Assembly: GCF_013426205.1 (NCBI RefSeq)
Contig: NC_089424.1
Location: 310,001-374,000, forward strand
Direction of reading: 5' to 3'
DNA: 64,000 nucleotides
Origin: Metarhizium brunneum
Lineage: Eukaryota; Ascomycota; Sordariomycetes; Hypocreales; Clavicipitaceae
Below the pieces are notes generated by a model that was given only the letters and a program-made list of their open reading frames with translations, ran no database searches and was not told where the DNA came from. Made by a program: the position numbers and the translations under genes. Positions 1-10,211 of the stretch are shown in pieces. Within the stretch, counting starts at the first letter, position 1, and each line of letters starts with the position of its first letter.

Positions 1-1524
1 AAACTCCTTGACATATTTTTGGGCGCGGCGCAAGTTATGTCTCGGGAGGCGAGGGAACAAATGATGCACGACTTGAAACTGGAGGCCGCCATGTATAAAG
101 TCCAGCCAGGGAGGGCAGTCGACATCCATGGTCGTCCGCGCCATCTTCTGGGCAAACGACTCGTGGACACCCAGATCGGCGCTCGACATGGCGAAGTGGC
201 TGAGTGTGAGTTGTACGTGCAACGGCGCGGTGACCATGTGCGAGATGAGCAGAAACGTGATGCGGGACGACCACGTCGGGATCGAGAGGTATAATGTCCG
301 GTAGCCGAACCAGTACCAGAAGAAGGCCTGGCCGGCCATTTCGAGATGGCGATGCCACCACGCCGGGCCTTTGCGCGGCGCCTGCGCCGGATCTAGGAGA
401 TATAGCCATGCCAGGCGGTACAGGTTGAAACGACCCATTAACAGGATGGGATAGTAGAGGTAATGCTGATGCTTGATGAAGAACTGAGACGCGGCGTCGA
501 ATTTCATCACACGATCGTAGTACGTCGAGCGGAGGGAAGAAAAAAATCGAGAAGAAATTGCGAAAAATGGCATGTGCTGAATGTCTGGGTCGTGCTCAGG
601 CGAGTTGGTTACGATGTGGTGCACATTGTGATTTCGTTTCCACCAACCGACTGAGAGCCCTCCGAGGAAATCTGCAATGAAGATGCCGACGCAGCTGTCG
701 GTGTGGAATCCATGTGTTATACTCAAGTGGCCGGCGTCGTGAGCCGCAAAGGCGAGTAGGTGCCAGAACAAGCCCAGGCAAATGCTCGAAAGGGTGTAGT
801 ACGAATAGTGAAGAAATGTTAGGAAGAGAGCAAAAAGGATCGAGTATCTGGCAAACTCGACAGCGTAGTAGCTATATTCGCACTGGTAGAGGCCTTTGGA
901 TCGCAGTTTCTCATCAAGCTGGCGGTATTTTGAGACAACCTCGTCTTGTGACATTTTGTCGAGAAGAGGATATTTAGAAACATCTGTTGATATAGCGTGG
1001 GCCGTTGACGTTTCCACATGACCGAACTGCCTTGGCTCCGTCTCTGACGATAATAACGATGACGCTGTAGAAAGAGGCGTATCATTACCCGTACGCCTCA
1101 AGCGAACTTGGTCTCCTGCCTGTCCAATATCGAAGACGGTCGATGATGGTGTGGATGTTCCAGATGAGCTGGCATCTGTTTCGGCGGATAACGCTTCGTC
1201 GCCGTCATTCTTGGACACGGGCAGTCTAAATATTCCTCCCTGTATCGGGGGCAGAAAGTTTTCCCACGTTCCGTGGACTCTTCCTATCACATACTTCTGC
1301 ATTTGTGCCTGCGCTTCCGCCGAGTGTAGTGCTGCGATTTCGTCCGTGGCATCACGGCCGACCATGTGCAATATTGATTTGTCCCCGCCCGGATGATATG
1401 GAAGCCATGCGTCGGCCTTTAGCACCTGGCCACGAAATATGATTATCTTTCGCCCATCCGCTATCAATCCTTGTATTTCGCTCCGAGACCAGAGACGGTT
1501 TCTGTGTGACATGGCCGGCGCCAT
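1..1524 (-). CDS. Delta-8 sphingolipid desaturase, 5' part (runs off the left edge)
   Basis: A single uninterrupted frame of 508 codons is visible; the C-terminus lies beyond base 1. The N-terminal cytochrome b5 domain has the heme-binding HPGG at residues 44-47 and a second candidate heme His near residue 70. The membrane desaturase domain carries three histidine boxes: HDAGH (262-266), HNVHH (299-303) and QVVHH (484-488). Gln in front of the third box is the hallmark of b5-fused front-end desaturases. In fungi this architecture is the ER enzyme that introduces the delta-8 double bond into the sphingoid base of glucosylceramide. The start at 1524 has a good context (ACC before ATG, G after); a second in-frame ATG lies four codons downstream at 1512. 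No intron is needed. A delta-6 fatty-acid desaturase is possible but less usual in this lineage. Confidence 0.9.
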   Translation of the reverse strand, partial: MAPAMSHRNRLWSRSEIQGLIADGRKIIIFRGQVLKADAWLPYHPGGDKSILHMVGRDATDEIAALHSAEAQAQMQKYVIGRVHGTWENFLPPIQGGIFRLPVSKNDGDEALSAETDASSSGTSTPSSTVFDIGQAGDQVRLRRTGNDTPLSTASSLLSSETEPRQFGHVETSTAHAISTDVSKYPLLDKMSQDEVVSKYRQLDEKLRSKGLYQCEYSYYAVEFARYSILFALFLTFLHYSYYTLSSICLGLFWHLLAFAAHDAGHLSITHGFHTDSCVGIFIADFLGGLSVGWWKRNHNVHHIVTNSPEHDPDIQHMPFFAISSRFFSSLRSTYYDRVMKFDAASQFFIKHQHYLYYPILLMGRFNLYRLAWLYLLDPAQAPRKGPAWWHRHLEMAGQAFFWYWFGYRTLYLSIPTWSSRITFLLISHMVTAPLHVQLTLSHFAMSSADLGVHESFAQKMARTTMDVDCPPWLDFIHGGLQFQVVHHLFPRLPRHNLRRAQKYVKEF

Positions 1525-3462
1525 GGTCGAGGGGTGAGTGCGGCCAAATTAGCGATAACAATGTCTTTAATAAACAGGAAAAGCACGAGTCGCGCTGAAC
1601 GGAGCCAGGGCCTTATTAATAAAAGGCTCAATTGGTTTGGTTGTGTGCCTGGCGGTTTCCCGCATCGTTCCACCTTTTACGAACTGGTCTATCTCCCCAT
1701 CACTCCGCCACAAGAACGGACATGGCCAGTTCCGGCGGTGGGCCGATGTCGAGTTGCAGTTTGCAGACCCATGTCATGTTCCTGCAGGTAATCGCATGGT
1801 ACAAGGCTGCCTAGAGTGATTGCGTGGCCCAGCACTTGTGAAACAAAGTTGCCTGCCCAGAGGCTGAGCTATGATGGAGTAAAGAGAAATGAAAAAAGGC
1901 GGTGGCAGCGCGTCTACCCTTAATCAAGGCAAGATCCACGGCCTCCACATGTTGCCGAACCTGAGCAACTAATCAAATAATTAGTCTTGGTCAGACAAGT
2001 AACCAAGAGACTATTGTGGTCCAAGAGTAACGATTATTTACAAGTGTCGGATTTGCTGATGCCAAACTGGTGATACTGCCTGGCGTCCTTTATGCAACTA
2101 GATGCATTAATAATGTGGAAAGCTGAATAAAAAAGAGACGAAAAGAAGAGAAAAAGAAGAAAGGAGGCCACATTTCTATGTGAACGAAACGTCACATAAT
2201 TAGTTATTGAAGATGAAGTAGGGGGCTACCAAGCATAATAACTAATAACCTATTTATTCTGTCCAGCCTTCCATTGTTCCTAACACTACATATAATATTG
2301 CTAGTGGTTAGTCTTTGCCTCTATCTCTTATTAGTTTCGAGCAACATGTCAGCAGTGCTTCAAGGCAAGACACAATTTGCACAGACCAAAATACACAACA
2401 CCAACCACAGACAATGCCCGCCGTCATAGTGCTGTCGTTTGTAACGATTCTTAAGAGGCGTCAATGGTGATCCTTGTTCATCATGTGATATATAGACGGA
2501 AATTATCGAGTCGTGGCCAATCAGTTCTTCATCACCCTTGCCATTGTGGCAGAGTGCAGCTGGTACGCCATAAAGGCTCAAGGTGAGCATAGGCGCAAGC
2601 TACTGCAATGCTTAACAATTCTTGAGATTAAAAATATACATGTCCCTGCTAAAGTGGGAAGCTTCTCCAATCTGAAAGGTTGATGGATGCACCGAGTGGC
2701 CGAGTTCCATGATAAAATGCTTCCGAGGGGAAAACGAGCAATTGTAATATCAATTTGCTTTCAATGTTACCACTAACACGGGCAAGTCCAACACACTAGG
2801 GTTAGGGTTAGGGTTTGTTTGGCGGCTGGACTGTGGATTTATCAACCTGGGAAAGTCAACATGATCCTTTATGCTCGGTTCGAAGTTTTTATAAGCCCCA
2901 CAATATACGAATTGATAGAAGCGCCAGAACATGTCATTATCATGACATTTCAACACAAGGGGGCAGTCTGTAGAGGCTCTGTCACCTGTGGCCGAGGCAT
3001 CGAGAGACGGTAACAGGCGAGACACCAGAGCTGCGGGACGGCGGCCACAGCATCATTGTCCCTGTCACCGTTCTCGTCTTCTCCACCCGATTCAGAGACT
3101 GGCTCGAGATACCTGCGTGGACGAGCGGGAGAAAGCAGTACGTTGGCATAGTCCTCAGCGTCAATGTCCTCTCGCACTTCTTCTTCAATGTTCCCCTTGT
3201 CGCCAGAAACTCGCACTACCGGGTACTAGAGTCGTCCTAGCCATTCTTACACGCTTGGTCCGGCTATATTTGTAAGGGGCACGGAGCTCATTCAGCCAGA
3301 AGCGTCAATGTCACAAACCAACAAATTGATTGCATTGCAGAAGAGGACAACTAGAAGCTCTTAAGGAGCTGGCTACCTGTTTATAGTCCATGCTCAGGGG
3401 CAGATTGTGAGACCTCAACCTCATTTGGTGGCGTTATTGCATTGGCGTCAGCCGAGTGCCTC
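1525..3462. other. Gene-poor stretch between desaturase and protease homologue
   Basis: About 1.9 kb without a supportable gene. It is the upstream region of the leftward desaturase gene and the 3' side of the leftward protease homologue. Short open frames here have no recognisable motif. The one distinct element is a telomere-like repeat near 2800. Confidence 0.5.
2797..2813 (+). repeat. Interstitial telomere-like repeat
   Basis: TAGGG followed by two complete TTAGGG units, identical to the fungal telomere unit. It sits inside single-copy sequence, not at an end. A shorter copy in the opposite orientation lies at 55973-55985. Confidence 0.7.
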
Positions 3463-4392
3463 TCAACGGCTCAGCCCGTTACCCCCTGCCGTTGCACTAT
3501 TCTCGTTAATCCAGCCCACATAACTACCAACTCTAGTAAATACTCCAGGAGAGTTGTTGCAATGTTTAAAGTGCCTTTCATCTCGTATCATCCATGAAGT
3601 AATACCAACTACCTGTTCTGTTTTCGGATCGATAAGAGGGCCGCCATCATCGTAAACACAGGTACTCGTACCATTTCCACCAGCGCATACTATTGTATCT
3701 CTACCAGCTGCGCCAATTTCCAACTCTGCACATTTCTCACGTTTATGGATGTCGAGACTAACTTTCAAAAGTTCATTGATTGGCTTCGCACTCGAATACC
3801 GATAATCCGACCAATTTACACCCCTTATTTAAATATTAGCATTATTTAAACTATAGTTTATAAGTTAAGGTATACTTACCAGCCTATAGCTATTGCAGTA
3901 GAATTAGGTGCCGGATCAAAGCCATCTTCAGGTAATCTTGCATAGCGTATTGTCTTGCTCTCCTGAATTGGGGTTGCTAATTTTACAATAGCAATATCAT
4001 TGATCGCAAAATCAGGGCCGGTTTGACCGACCTTTGTGGGATTAAGACGATAGTCAGGATGCTGCTTTATAGATGCGACTTTGACTTTGACTCCTCCACC
4101 GTTTGTCCTATTCTACATAATTAGTTTTATACTTCTTCTTAGGGGCGAATAGACTTACTACTGCTCCTGCCGTTACAAGAGTCATGTGACGGCAATGAGC
4201 GGCAGTCAGAACAGTATCACTATTCAATAAAATACCACCACACAAAGGCATACGAGGTCCCTCAAGAGAAACCATGAACGGAAATTCACCAAGCTTGGCC
4301 CTATCTCCGCCAACAATTCTCTTGTCCATAGCTGCTAATGTTGAAATAGCAGATAACGCGAGAACTAGCATAGTAGTAACTTTGCCAGCCAT
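3463..4392 (-). CDS. Secreted trypsin/chymotrypsin-fold (S1) protease homologue, probably inactive
   Basis: Three exons (4392-4159, 4112-3880, 3823-3463) with introns of 46 and 56 nt give 275 residues. A signal peptide is followed by the propeptide junction KRIVGG. His57 is present (TAAHC) and Asp102 is present (NDIAIV). The conserved GWG follows the second splice site. The active-site loop, normally CxGDSGGP, reads CVYDDGGPL, so the nucleophilic Ser195 is Asp and oxyanion-hole Gly193 is Tyr. Position 189 is Ser rather than the Asp of trypsins. The protein keeps the fold-defining cysteines, so it looks like a maintained pseudo-enzyme rather than decayed debris. The surrounding sequence is AT-rich. 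Established: S1 members lacking Ser195 do not cleave peptides. Its actual role is unknown; decoy, inhibitor-binding or regulatory roles are guesses. Confidence 0.85.
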
Positions 4393-4733
4393 TTTGAAAT
4401 TTAGAATAGATGCAAGATATGAAAGAGAAGCGTGTAAGATTGTGCGAGTAGTAACTAGAGGTAAATTTAAAAGACTTTAAAATGTTACCAAGTAGTAGTT
4501 ACTTGCAACGATATCTATTCAAGCTAGCTAGCAGCTAAGGGTTATATAGCAGTTTTAATAGCGGCGAGTTACTCTAGAGATGGGCTAGATAATAAAAGTT
4601 ACGCCGAATCTCCCACTCACTGCATAAACTAATATAGACTTTAGATTATTATAGCGTGAGTTATACTTTCCCTGGTCTTTATACCCCACTATACCTACTA
4701 GTATAGGCGGGCGGGGATACTTTCTCCTACAAC

Positions 4734-4934
4734 TACGGTCCACTCCCTGAATTATTCTTTATACGTGACCTAACAGGATAGCTAGTAGCAGGGGTTAATA
4801 TATTAACTATAACTTATATATTTTAAGAAATTAAGTATTAGAAAAGGTTTTATTAAAACGTTTTTTAGTTAATTATTAGCCTTCTTGTTAGGTCACGTAT
4901 ACAGAGTACAGAATAATTCAAGAGTTGGACTGTA
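4734..4934. mobile_element. Tc1/mariner-like MITE (non-autonomous DNA transposon)
   Basis: A 201-bp element with imperfect terminal inverted repeats of roughly 50 bp. The outer ends read TACGGTCCACTCC on the left and, reverse-complemented, TACAGTCCAACTC on the right. Both then share TGAATTATTCT and ATACGTGACCTAACA. It is bounded by TA dinucleotides, as expected for TA target duplication, and CAGTCC-type ends are usual for the Tc1/mariner/Fot1 superfamily. The interior is AT-rich and non-coding, so mobilisation would need a transposase elsewhere. Confidence 0.7.
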
Positions 4935-5343
4935 CATATATAAATCACGCTACTAATCTAAAAGTCAATGCAGAATCACGCGAATTCAAGTGCAGCAAGG
5001 ACTAGCTACATACCCAAGGTGGATCTACGTTGTAACGGGCCGAGCCCGGTGTGGCTCGGATCGCACTCTCCCGTATCTTTATTTCATCTATTTTTCAGCA
5101 CGAGCGGTAGTCGTTGGGTAACCCACGCCAAGTTCCGTATCCTCCAATATTCCACATTTCGCCTGACTCGTAACAAGGCGGGATGAGATTAGAATTGGGA
5201 TCCTGGACCTGGACGGTTGTTTGACACTGGCCTTTACCACGACATTGATGCAGGATTCTGTGTTGGCTGACACTGATTATGGATTATAGCATGAGTCGTA
5301 CAACTATGCAGTATTGTCTTTCTTACTACTAGCATTGTATAGG

Positions 5344-5384
5344 GAGCCGAGTACGGAGTAGAGCCGAGTACGGAGTACTCCGTA
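5344..5384. repeat. 17-bp tandem repeat ending in a 16-bp perfect palindrome
   Basis: GAGCCGAGTACGGAGTA occurs twice in direct succession (5344-5360, 5361-5377). The second copy runs into CTCCGTA, creating the perfect palindrome TACGGAGTACTCCGTA at 5369-5384. The TACGGAGTA core recurs in several other intergenic regions of the window. Confidence 0.8.
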
Positions 5385-6323
5385 ATACATCAAGGTGCCC
5401 AGGCCTAGGTAACTGTGGCCGCGTTTGCAACACCGAGGATCAAAAGATCAACAGTCCGAGACCGCTCTGTGCTAATAGCTGGAAGTCGACCCGACGGGTG
5501 GTGTCACGTTATGAGACTCATGTTAACTAGGACAGTCAGCGTCCGACATTTCGCGAATTGGAAGCATTCAGCCAATACGCTGTAAAAGGACATGGCCACA
5601 GGTCGTGGACCTACGTCGGACGTATTTACTCTAGCATGCTTGGGCTGCGGTATGGGAGCAAGGCAATGTGGGCGAACCAATCCCTGAGCATCCTGGCCCA
5701 ATATTCCTAGCCGACTAGAAAGGTCAGATGAAAAGCCTGATATGACGGAACTAGATGCCCCGGCCAAGCCTCACGCGCCTTGTGAGACACCCAGATAAGG
5801 CAAATCTTGCAAGATAATGCGAAGGCTTAGCCGACTTGACAGCCCCCCAAACCTGACTGCGAGCATTGAAAATCCTTCCGAGAACGCCGAGCACTGGAGG
5901 CAACCCATCACGAGAGGTGGTCATTACCACCAGGCCATTTTTGCTGGATTTTTCGATAAAAAGCACGTCGATAAGCCCCAGTGTTTGTAGAGTTGGCCAA
6001 CGCTTCTGGTTTATCCGGCAGCAGGTCGTAGATTTATAGATTTGATAGATAGTAGAGACCAAATGAGCGTTTCTGGGCGACAGGGCGCGAGAATTCGTAG
6101 CCTGATAATCTCAGCGGAACGGGACGGCAGCAGCGGAGAGGAGACGTGCATCAAGGACATGGACCTGCGACAGGAAGCGGAGCCTGTTGGGCCCAACAAT
6201 GATGTGACCAGCGCGACCAAGGCAATGGCGGCTTGCGACACCAAGCGAGATGTGGGAATCGACAGGGTCAATGGAGCAAACGAGGTTGAGAAGGGAAAAA
6301 ACAAGGCACGAGTTGGCTTCGGT

Positions 6324-6596
6324 GGTCTGGTCTTATCTCTTTGAAAGTCGAGCACCTTGTGGGGCCCCGCTGCCTCACGGATTGTGGTGGACAAAGCTAG
6401 TACTAAGTGAATAATATAATAGTGTGACCAGCATAATGTAGCTGCTTGCACCTGACAGGGTTGTTAGTATACTTCGTACTACTTAAACTATGTGGAAGTA
6501 AAAGTACTGTTTATCTGCTTTTATCTGATTAGTTATATACCCCTGGGCTTGGCCCCCCACAAGGTGCTCGACTTTCAAAGAGATAGAGTCCAGACC
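6324..6596. repeat. Foldback element with about 43-bp inverted repeats
   Basis: The arm at 6324-6366 (GGTCTGG...CTTTGAAAGTCGAGCACC...GGGG) is repeated as its reverse complement at 6551-6596 with only a few mismatches or indels. The arms are separated by about 184 bp of non-coding sequence. The outer edges are GGTCTGG and CCAGACC. The size and structure fit a MITE or foldback element. No target duplication could be assigned. Confidence 0.65.
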
Positions 6597-8870
6597 AGTC
6601 TGGTATGTCTAGTTCTTGAAAGCAGCAGGAGGTGGAGAGTAGGCCGCGGGGGCGGCGCCTTACCCGCGCAGGCAGGCGGTCGAAAACGGCACATGCAGCC
6701 AATTGCAGCGACCGACCAGACTTTATATGCAATTGAAGTTTCCAAGACATCTGATGCAGATAACTTGACTTAGTAGGTGCCTTAATATTTCTAACTTAAT
6801 GCGATTAGTAGGTCAAGGGACCCGGCTCAGAAACGACCTTGATAGTTGCACCATAATTCATAACCCGCTACCTCTCATACCGATCAGATCTTTATGAAAT
6901 GTCAAGTGTGCGATAACGCCACAAGTACAGTGGCCTCTCCCTCAGGAAAATATCATGGCCATCCGCGGTATTGTTGTTGGTTGCCACAGGTCTCACCGAG
7001 ACTTGAATGGGGAACGAAGACGGGGTGAATGAGATACAGGTCGAATACGTTCTTCCCAGCGATATTGGAACCCAAGCAACTTTCTCTTTGACAATAGTAA
7101 CGCTCATCTTCCTGGCGAGAGAATGGCCTCTCAGGTTTTTGTGACATCCTCGGGAGGAAGGAACACGTTCAGGCGGCGGGCCTTCCGGTTGAAAATCGAG
7201 TCAATCTGAAATTGCGAGAGGTTTACGAGTGTCACGTCCATCCACCATTCATTATTGACCATGTGAACGGCAATATCCCAATCTATACAAACCCCCGAAC
7301 ACTCTGGCATGGCGTGATTCCATCCCAGCCTCGTTGAAGAGGTGATGGGCATGCACAAGCCTGACGTCAGAAATCTTAACCCCAGGTCATGTTTGCTCGG
7401 GGCGACCCGGGACGATGGAACTGCCCAAATTCGAGCGTTTTCATCGTCTTTATGATGGCGCCGCGTACCGAACGTGCTTCAACGAGGAGATTTCAGCTCA
7501 ATGAACAAATATTTTCGGAGTACACTCGTGTGATTTGAAAGAGCTATGGGCAGAAAGGTATGAATAAGTTTTTTTGGGGGGGTCTGCGAGTATGTGCGCT
7601 GTCTCTGTTAATATAACTAAGCATTTATACAGACTGTTCCTTAATCATTGCGTTTTAAATACGATAATGTCTAGCATAAGGATTAACATTGCATGCTAAT
7701 ATCCAGCAGTTTTCCAAGCCTCCGGAGAAAGGGACTTTACTCAAACCTCTTTGTAAAACCAATAATAGAAAGGTTATAGCTAAATGGCTTATAGGCTTCA
7801 GCGTCGAAATCCATATGCATCGTGGGAACAAGAAGTCTGGTGCTAGTACATGGGACCTGTCAAGACGACAACTCTCGGCCCCGTGCGGCGGGCGAATTTT
7901 AATGACTCTGGACTCAATTATACTACAATTCAAGCCCCTGGCCCTCTATGGCATGGCCTATCGTCCAAAGTAACTATCAAGTTCAAGAAGGAATAGTGGA
8001 TTCACCATCTTGGTAAACAAAACATCAAGAGGGACGGTTGATGAGAATCAGACTATAATACACGCACACGCATGTAATTATTGCATAATATATACCATGA
8101 CAGAAGCAGCACCTCTGTGCTTCTCTGCTCGTCCACGTGGCGGCAGGACCCCGAGCGAATCAGGGTACTCATATCCATCTCCGGCGCCTGGAGTAACGAG
8201 CCTACCACGGTCAGCACATTCGCTGTCTCTCTCTGTGTGGTCTTGAAGCATATGGATGCCTCGACGTGGTGATGGGTTAAATCTAGACCATCACCGTAGT
8301 TGAAAGGAAACGTGTTCAAGCCAGAACAAGACTCGTTCCCCTCCACGTATAGTGATGGCTTTGGCATGGAAAGCTCTGTTCTACTTGTCACTGAATTGGC
8401 TTAGGCGTTTCCAGCCCATGACCCATTTGGTGGATTTGACGATGGCCCCAGAGTTTAATGATGCTTATCATCTGTCAACAGTATCCCTCTGGTTCCAGCC
8501 TTCTACGAGCCCGGACAGCATCGACCGCACCGGTCAACACCGACGCGCCCGAACAAAATCCGAATTTTAGTTCATAAGCTAAAGCAAGGCAGCTGTACCC
8601 GAGGGCGGACGCAAGACATGGAAGCTGCCGGTCAGAGTGTGGGTATTTTGCTTCGCGGGGTTGATGGTGAAGCATGTAATTGGTGTAAACCAGCCAGCGT
8701 TGTGACGTTTGCCGACGGTCGGCAATATTCTGTGCCTCACCGTTTTGGGTCTTGTCCATGCTTGCTCTCGGCGTATAAAGGGGACAGAGCCCTTCAGTCA
8801 GCTCGTTTCCAAACCTCGCATCGCATCTTCACAGTTGTCTATCGTGATAGTCTCATCAAGAAGAGAAGAA

Positions 8871-10211
8871 ATGAGTCCCGTGACAGTCGACACTGTAACC
8901 CAGGCTCGTGCCATTGTCAACGCCAGGTTGGACGAGTTGGACGACGGCCTGCATCAAGTGAACAGGACGCTCCATGCAAATCCAGAGCTTGCATACAAGG
9001 AGTTCATCGCCCATGACACCATTACCGCCTACCTCGAGAAGCTTGGTTTCCAGGTGGAGAGGAGCGCGTGGGGATTGGCCACGAGTTTTGATGCCACCGT
9101 TGGATCTGGCGATAGACAAGTCATCTTTTGTGCCGAGTATGACGCCCTGCCAGAGATTGGGCATGCCTGTGGCCACAACCTCATTGCCATCTCGTCCATC
9201 GGGGCCTTCCTTGGAGCGGCAGCGGCCATGTCGGCGCTCAAAATCGACGGCCGTATTCGACTCCTGGGAACGCCGGCAGAAGAGTCCGGCGGAGGCAAGC
9301 AGGACCTCGTCGAGGCGGGCGCATTCAACCCTCCCGAGAGCGTCGTCGCGGCCATCATGGCTCACCCCATGCCGATAGAGTATGTCTCTCAGGGGGGGTT
9401 CTCGGGCCTGGCGGGCATGAAGCTCATTGCTTGCCAAGGCACGCTCGTCGAATTCAAGGGCCGAACAGCACACGCGGCCGGTGAGCCGTGGAAAGGTGTC
9501 AACGCGCTTGACGGAGCCGTCGCGGCATACAACAATGTCTCTCTCCTGAGGCAACAGATGCACACGGAAGATAGAGTACACGGCGTCTTCGAGGTCGGAG
9601 GCACGGCGCCCAATGTGATCCCCGACTACACCCGCATGAACTGGATAGTGAGAAGCCCAACGGCGGCGGGATGTGACAAGCTCATGGAACGGGTGACCAA
9701 GTGCTGGGAGGCTGGCGCATCCGCGTCGGCTTGCGAGATGAAAACGACGAGGTTCGTCCGAAGCCCCTTCTTGTTGTTGCCAAGTTGTTCGTACTTGCTC
9801 GAGGGTGCCAAGAAGAAACTATTAACATTGGACATTCCCAACAGACAGCACCACTACTTGAATCTCAGGGCCAATGATAGTCTGTGCCAAATCTACGTGG
9901 ATGAAATGGCCGCCTTTGGCCAAAACATTCATCTCAAAATAGATCGGGCGTTGAACGCATCCACCGACATGGGCAACGTATCCCATTTTGTGCCCAGTTT
10001 CCACGGCGGAATTGGCATACCCGCGGAACCCGGCGTTGCCATGCACAATCCGCGGTTTGCCGCTGCCGCCGGGACGGATGAGGCTCACGGAGCGGCGATT
10101 CAGGCGGCAAAGGGAATGGCCATGCTGGGGTTGAGGGTGCTTTTGGACAGCAAAGTTGCCGCTCAAGCGCGTCTCGACTTTGAAAGGGACGACGAAGAAG
10201 CACACTTGTAG
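8871..10211 (+). CDS. M20-family amidohydrolase (PM20D2/AbgB-like)
   Basis: Dinuclear-metal amidohydrolase or dipeptidase. Motifs in order: AEYDALPEIGHACGHN (metal ligands of the M20D type), GTPAEESGGGK (catalytic Glu region), AIMAHP, and a lid domain with GRTAHAA. The ATG at 8871 follows a purine-rich leader. The frame is open throughout, but bases 9752-9844 look like a 93-nt intron: GTTCGT donor, ATTAAC branch-like site and CCCAACAG acceptor, encoding an out-of-family insertion. Spliced, the protein has 415 residues; unspliced, 446, because 93 is divisible by three. PM20D2-type enzymes hydrolyse abnormal dipeptides, and AbgB cleaves p-aminobenzoyl-glutamate. The substrate here is unknown. 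Upstream and downstream spacers are long, so there is no obvious cluster. Confidence 0.88.
   Translation: MSPVTVDTVTQARAIVNARLDELDDGLHQVNRTLHANPELAYKEFIAHDTITAYLEKLGFQVERSAWGLATSFDATVGSGDRQVIFCAEYDALPEIGHACGHNLIAISSIGAFLGAAAAMSALKIDGRIRLLGTPAEESGGGKQDLVEAGAFNPPESVVAAIMAHPMPIEYVSQGGFSGLAGMKLIACQGTLVEFKGRTAHAAGEPWKGVNALDGAVAAYNNVSLLRQQMHTEDRVHGVFEVGGTAPNVIPDYTRMNWIVRSPTAAGCDKLMERVTKCWEAGASASACEMKTTRFVRSPFLLLPSCSYLLEGAKKKLLTLDIPNRQHHYLNLRANDSLCQIYVDEMAAFGQNIHLKIDRALNASTDMGNVSHFVPSFHGGIGIPAEPGVAMHNPRFAAAAGTDEAHGAAIQAAKGMAMLGLRVLLDSKVAAQARLDFERDDEEAHL

Larger units (their letters stand above)
4393..8870. other. Gene-poor, repeat-bearing stretch
   Basis: About 4.5 kb with no intact gene. It contains an AT-rich segment (about 4450-4970), a MITE, a 17-bp tandem repeat with a palindrome, and a 273-bp foldback repeat. 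Two minus-strand open stretches look somewhat protein-like but have no family I recognise: about 6892-7358 (two frames, Trp- and Val-rich, beta-strand-like) and 8053-8391. They may be relics of lost genes. Confidence 0.5.

Noticed and set aside
2690..2735. tRNA-like string (ACCGAGTGGCCGAG)
   Set aside because: It resembles the D-arm of type II tRNAs, but no acceptor or T-arm complement follows.
6011..6451. Overlapping open frames on both strands in the repeat-rich stretch
   Set aside because: They overlap an inverted repeat arm and show no family motif; probably chance frames in transposon-like sequence.
8856..9581. 241-codon minus-strand open frame
   Set aside because: Antisense to the M20 amidohydrolase, which carries clear metal-ligand motifs.
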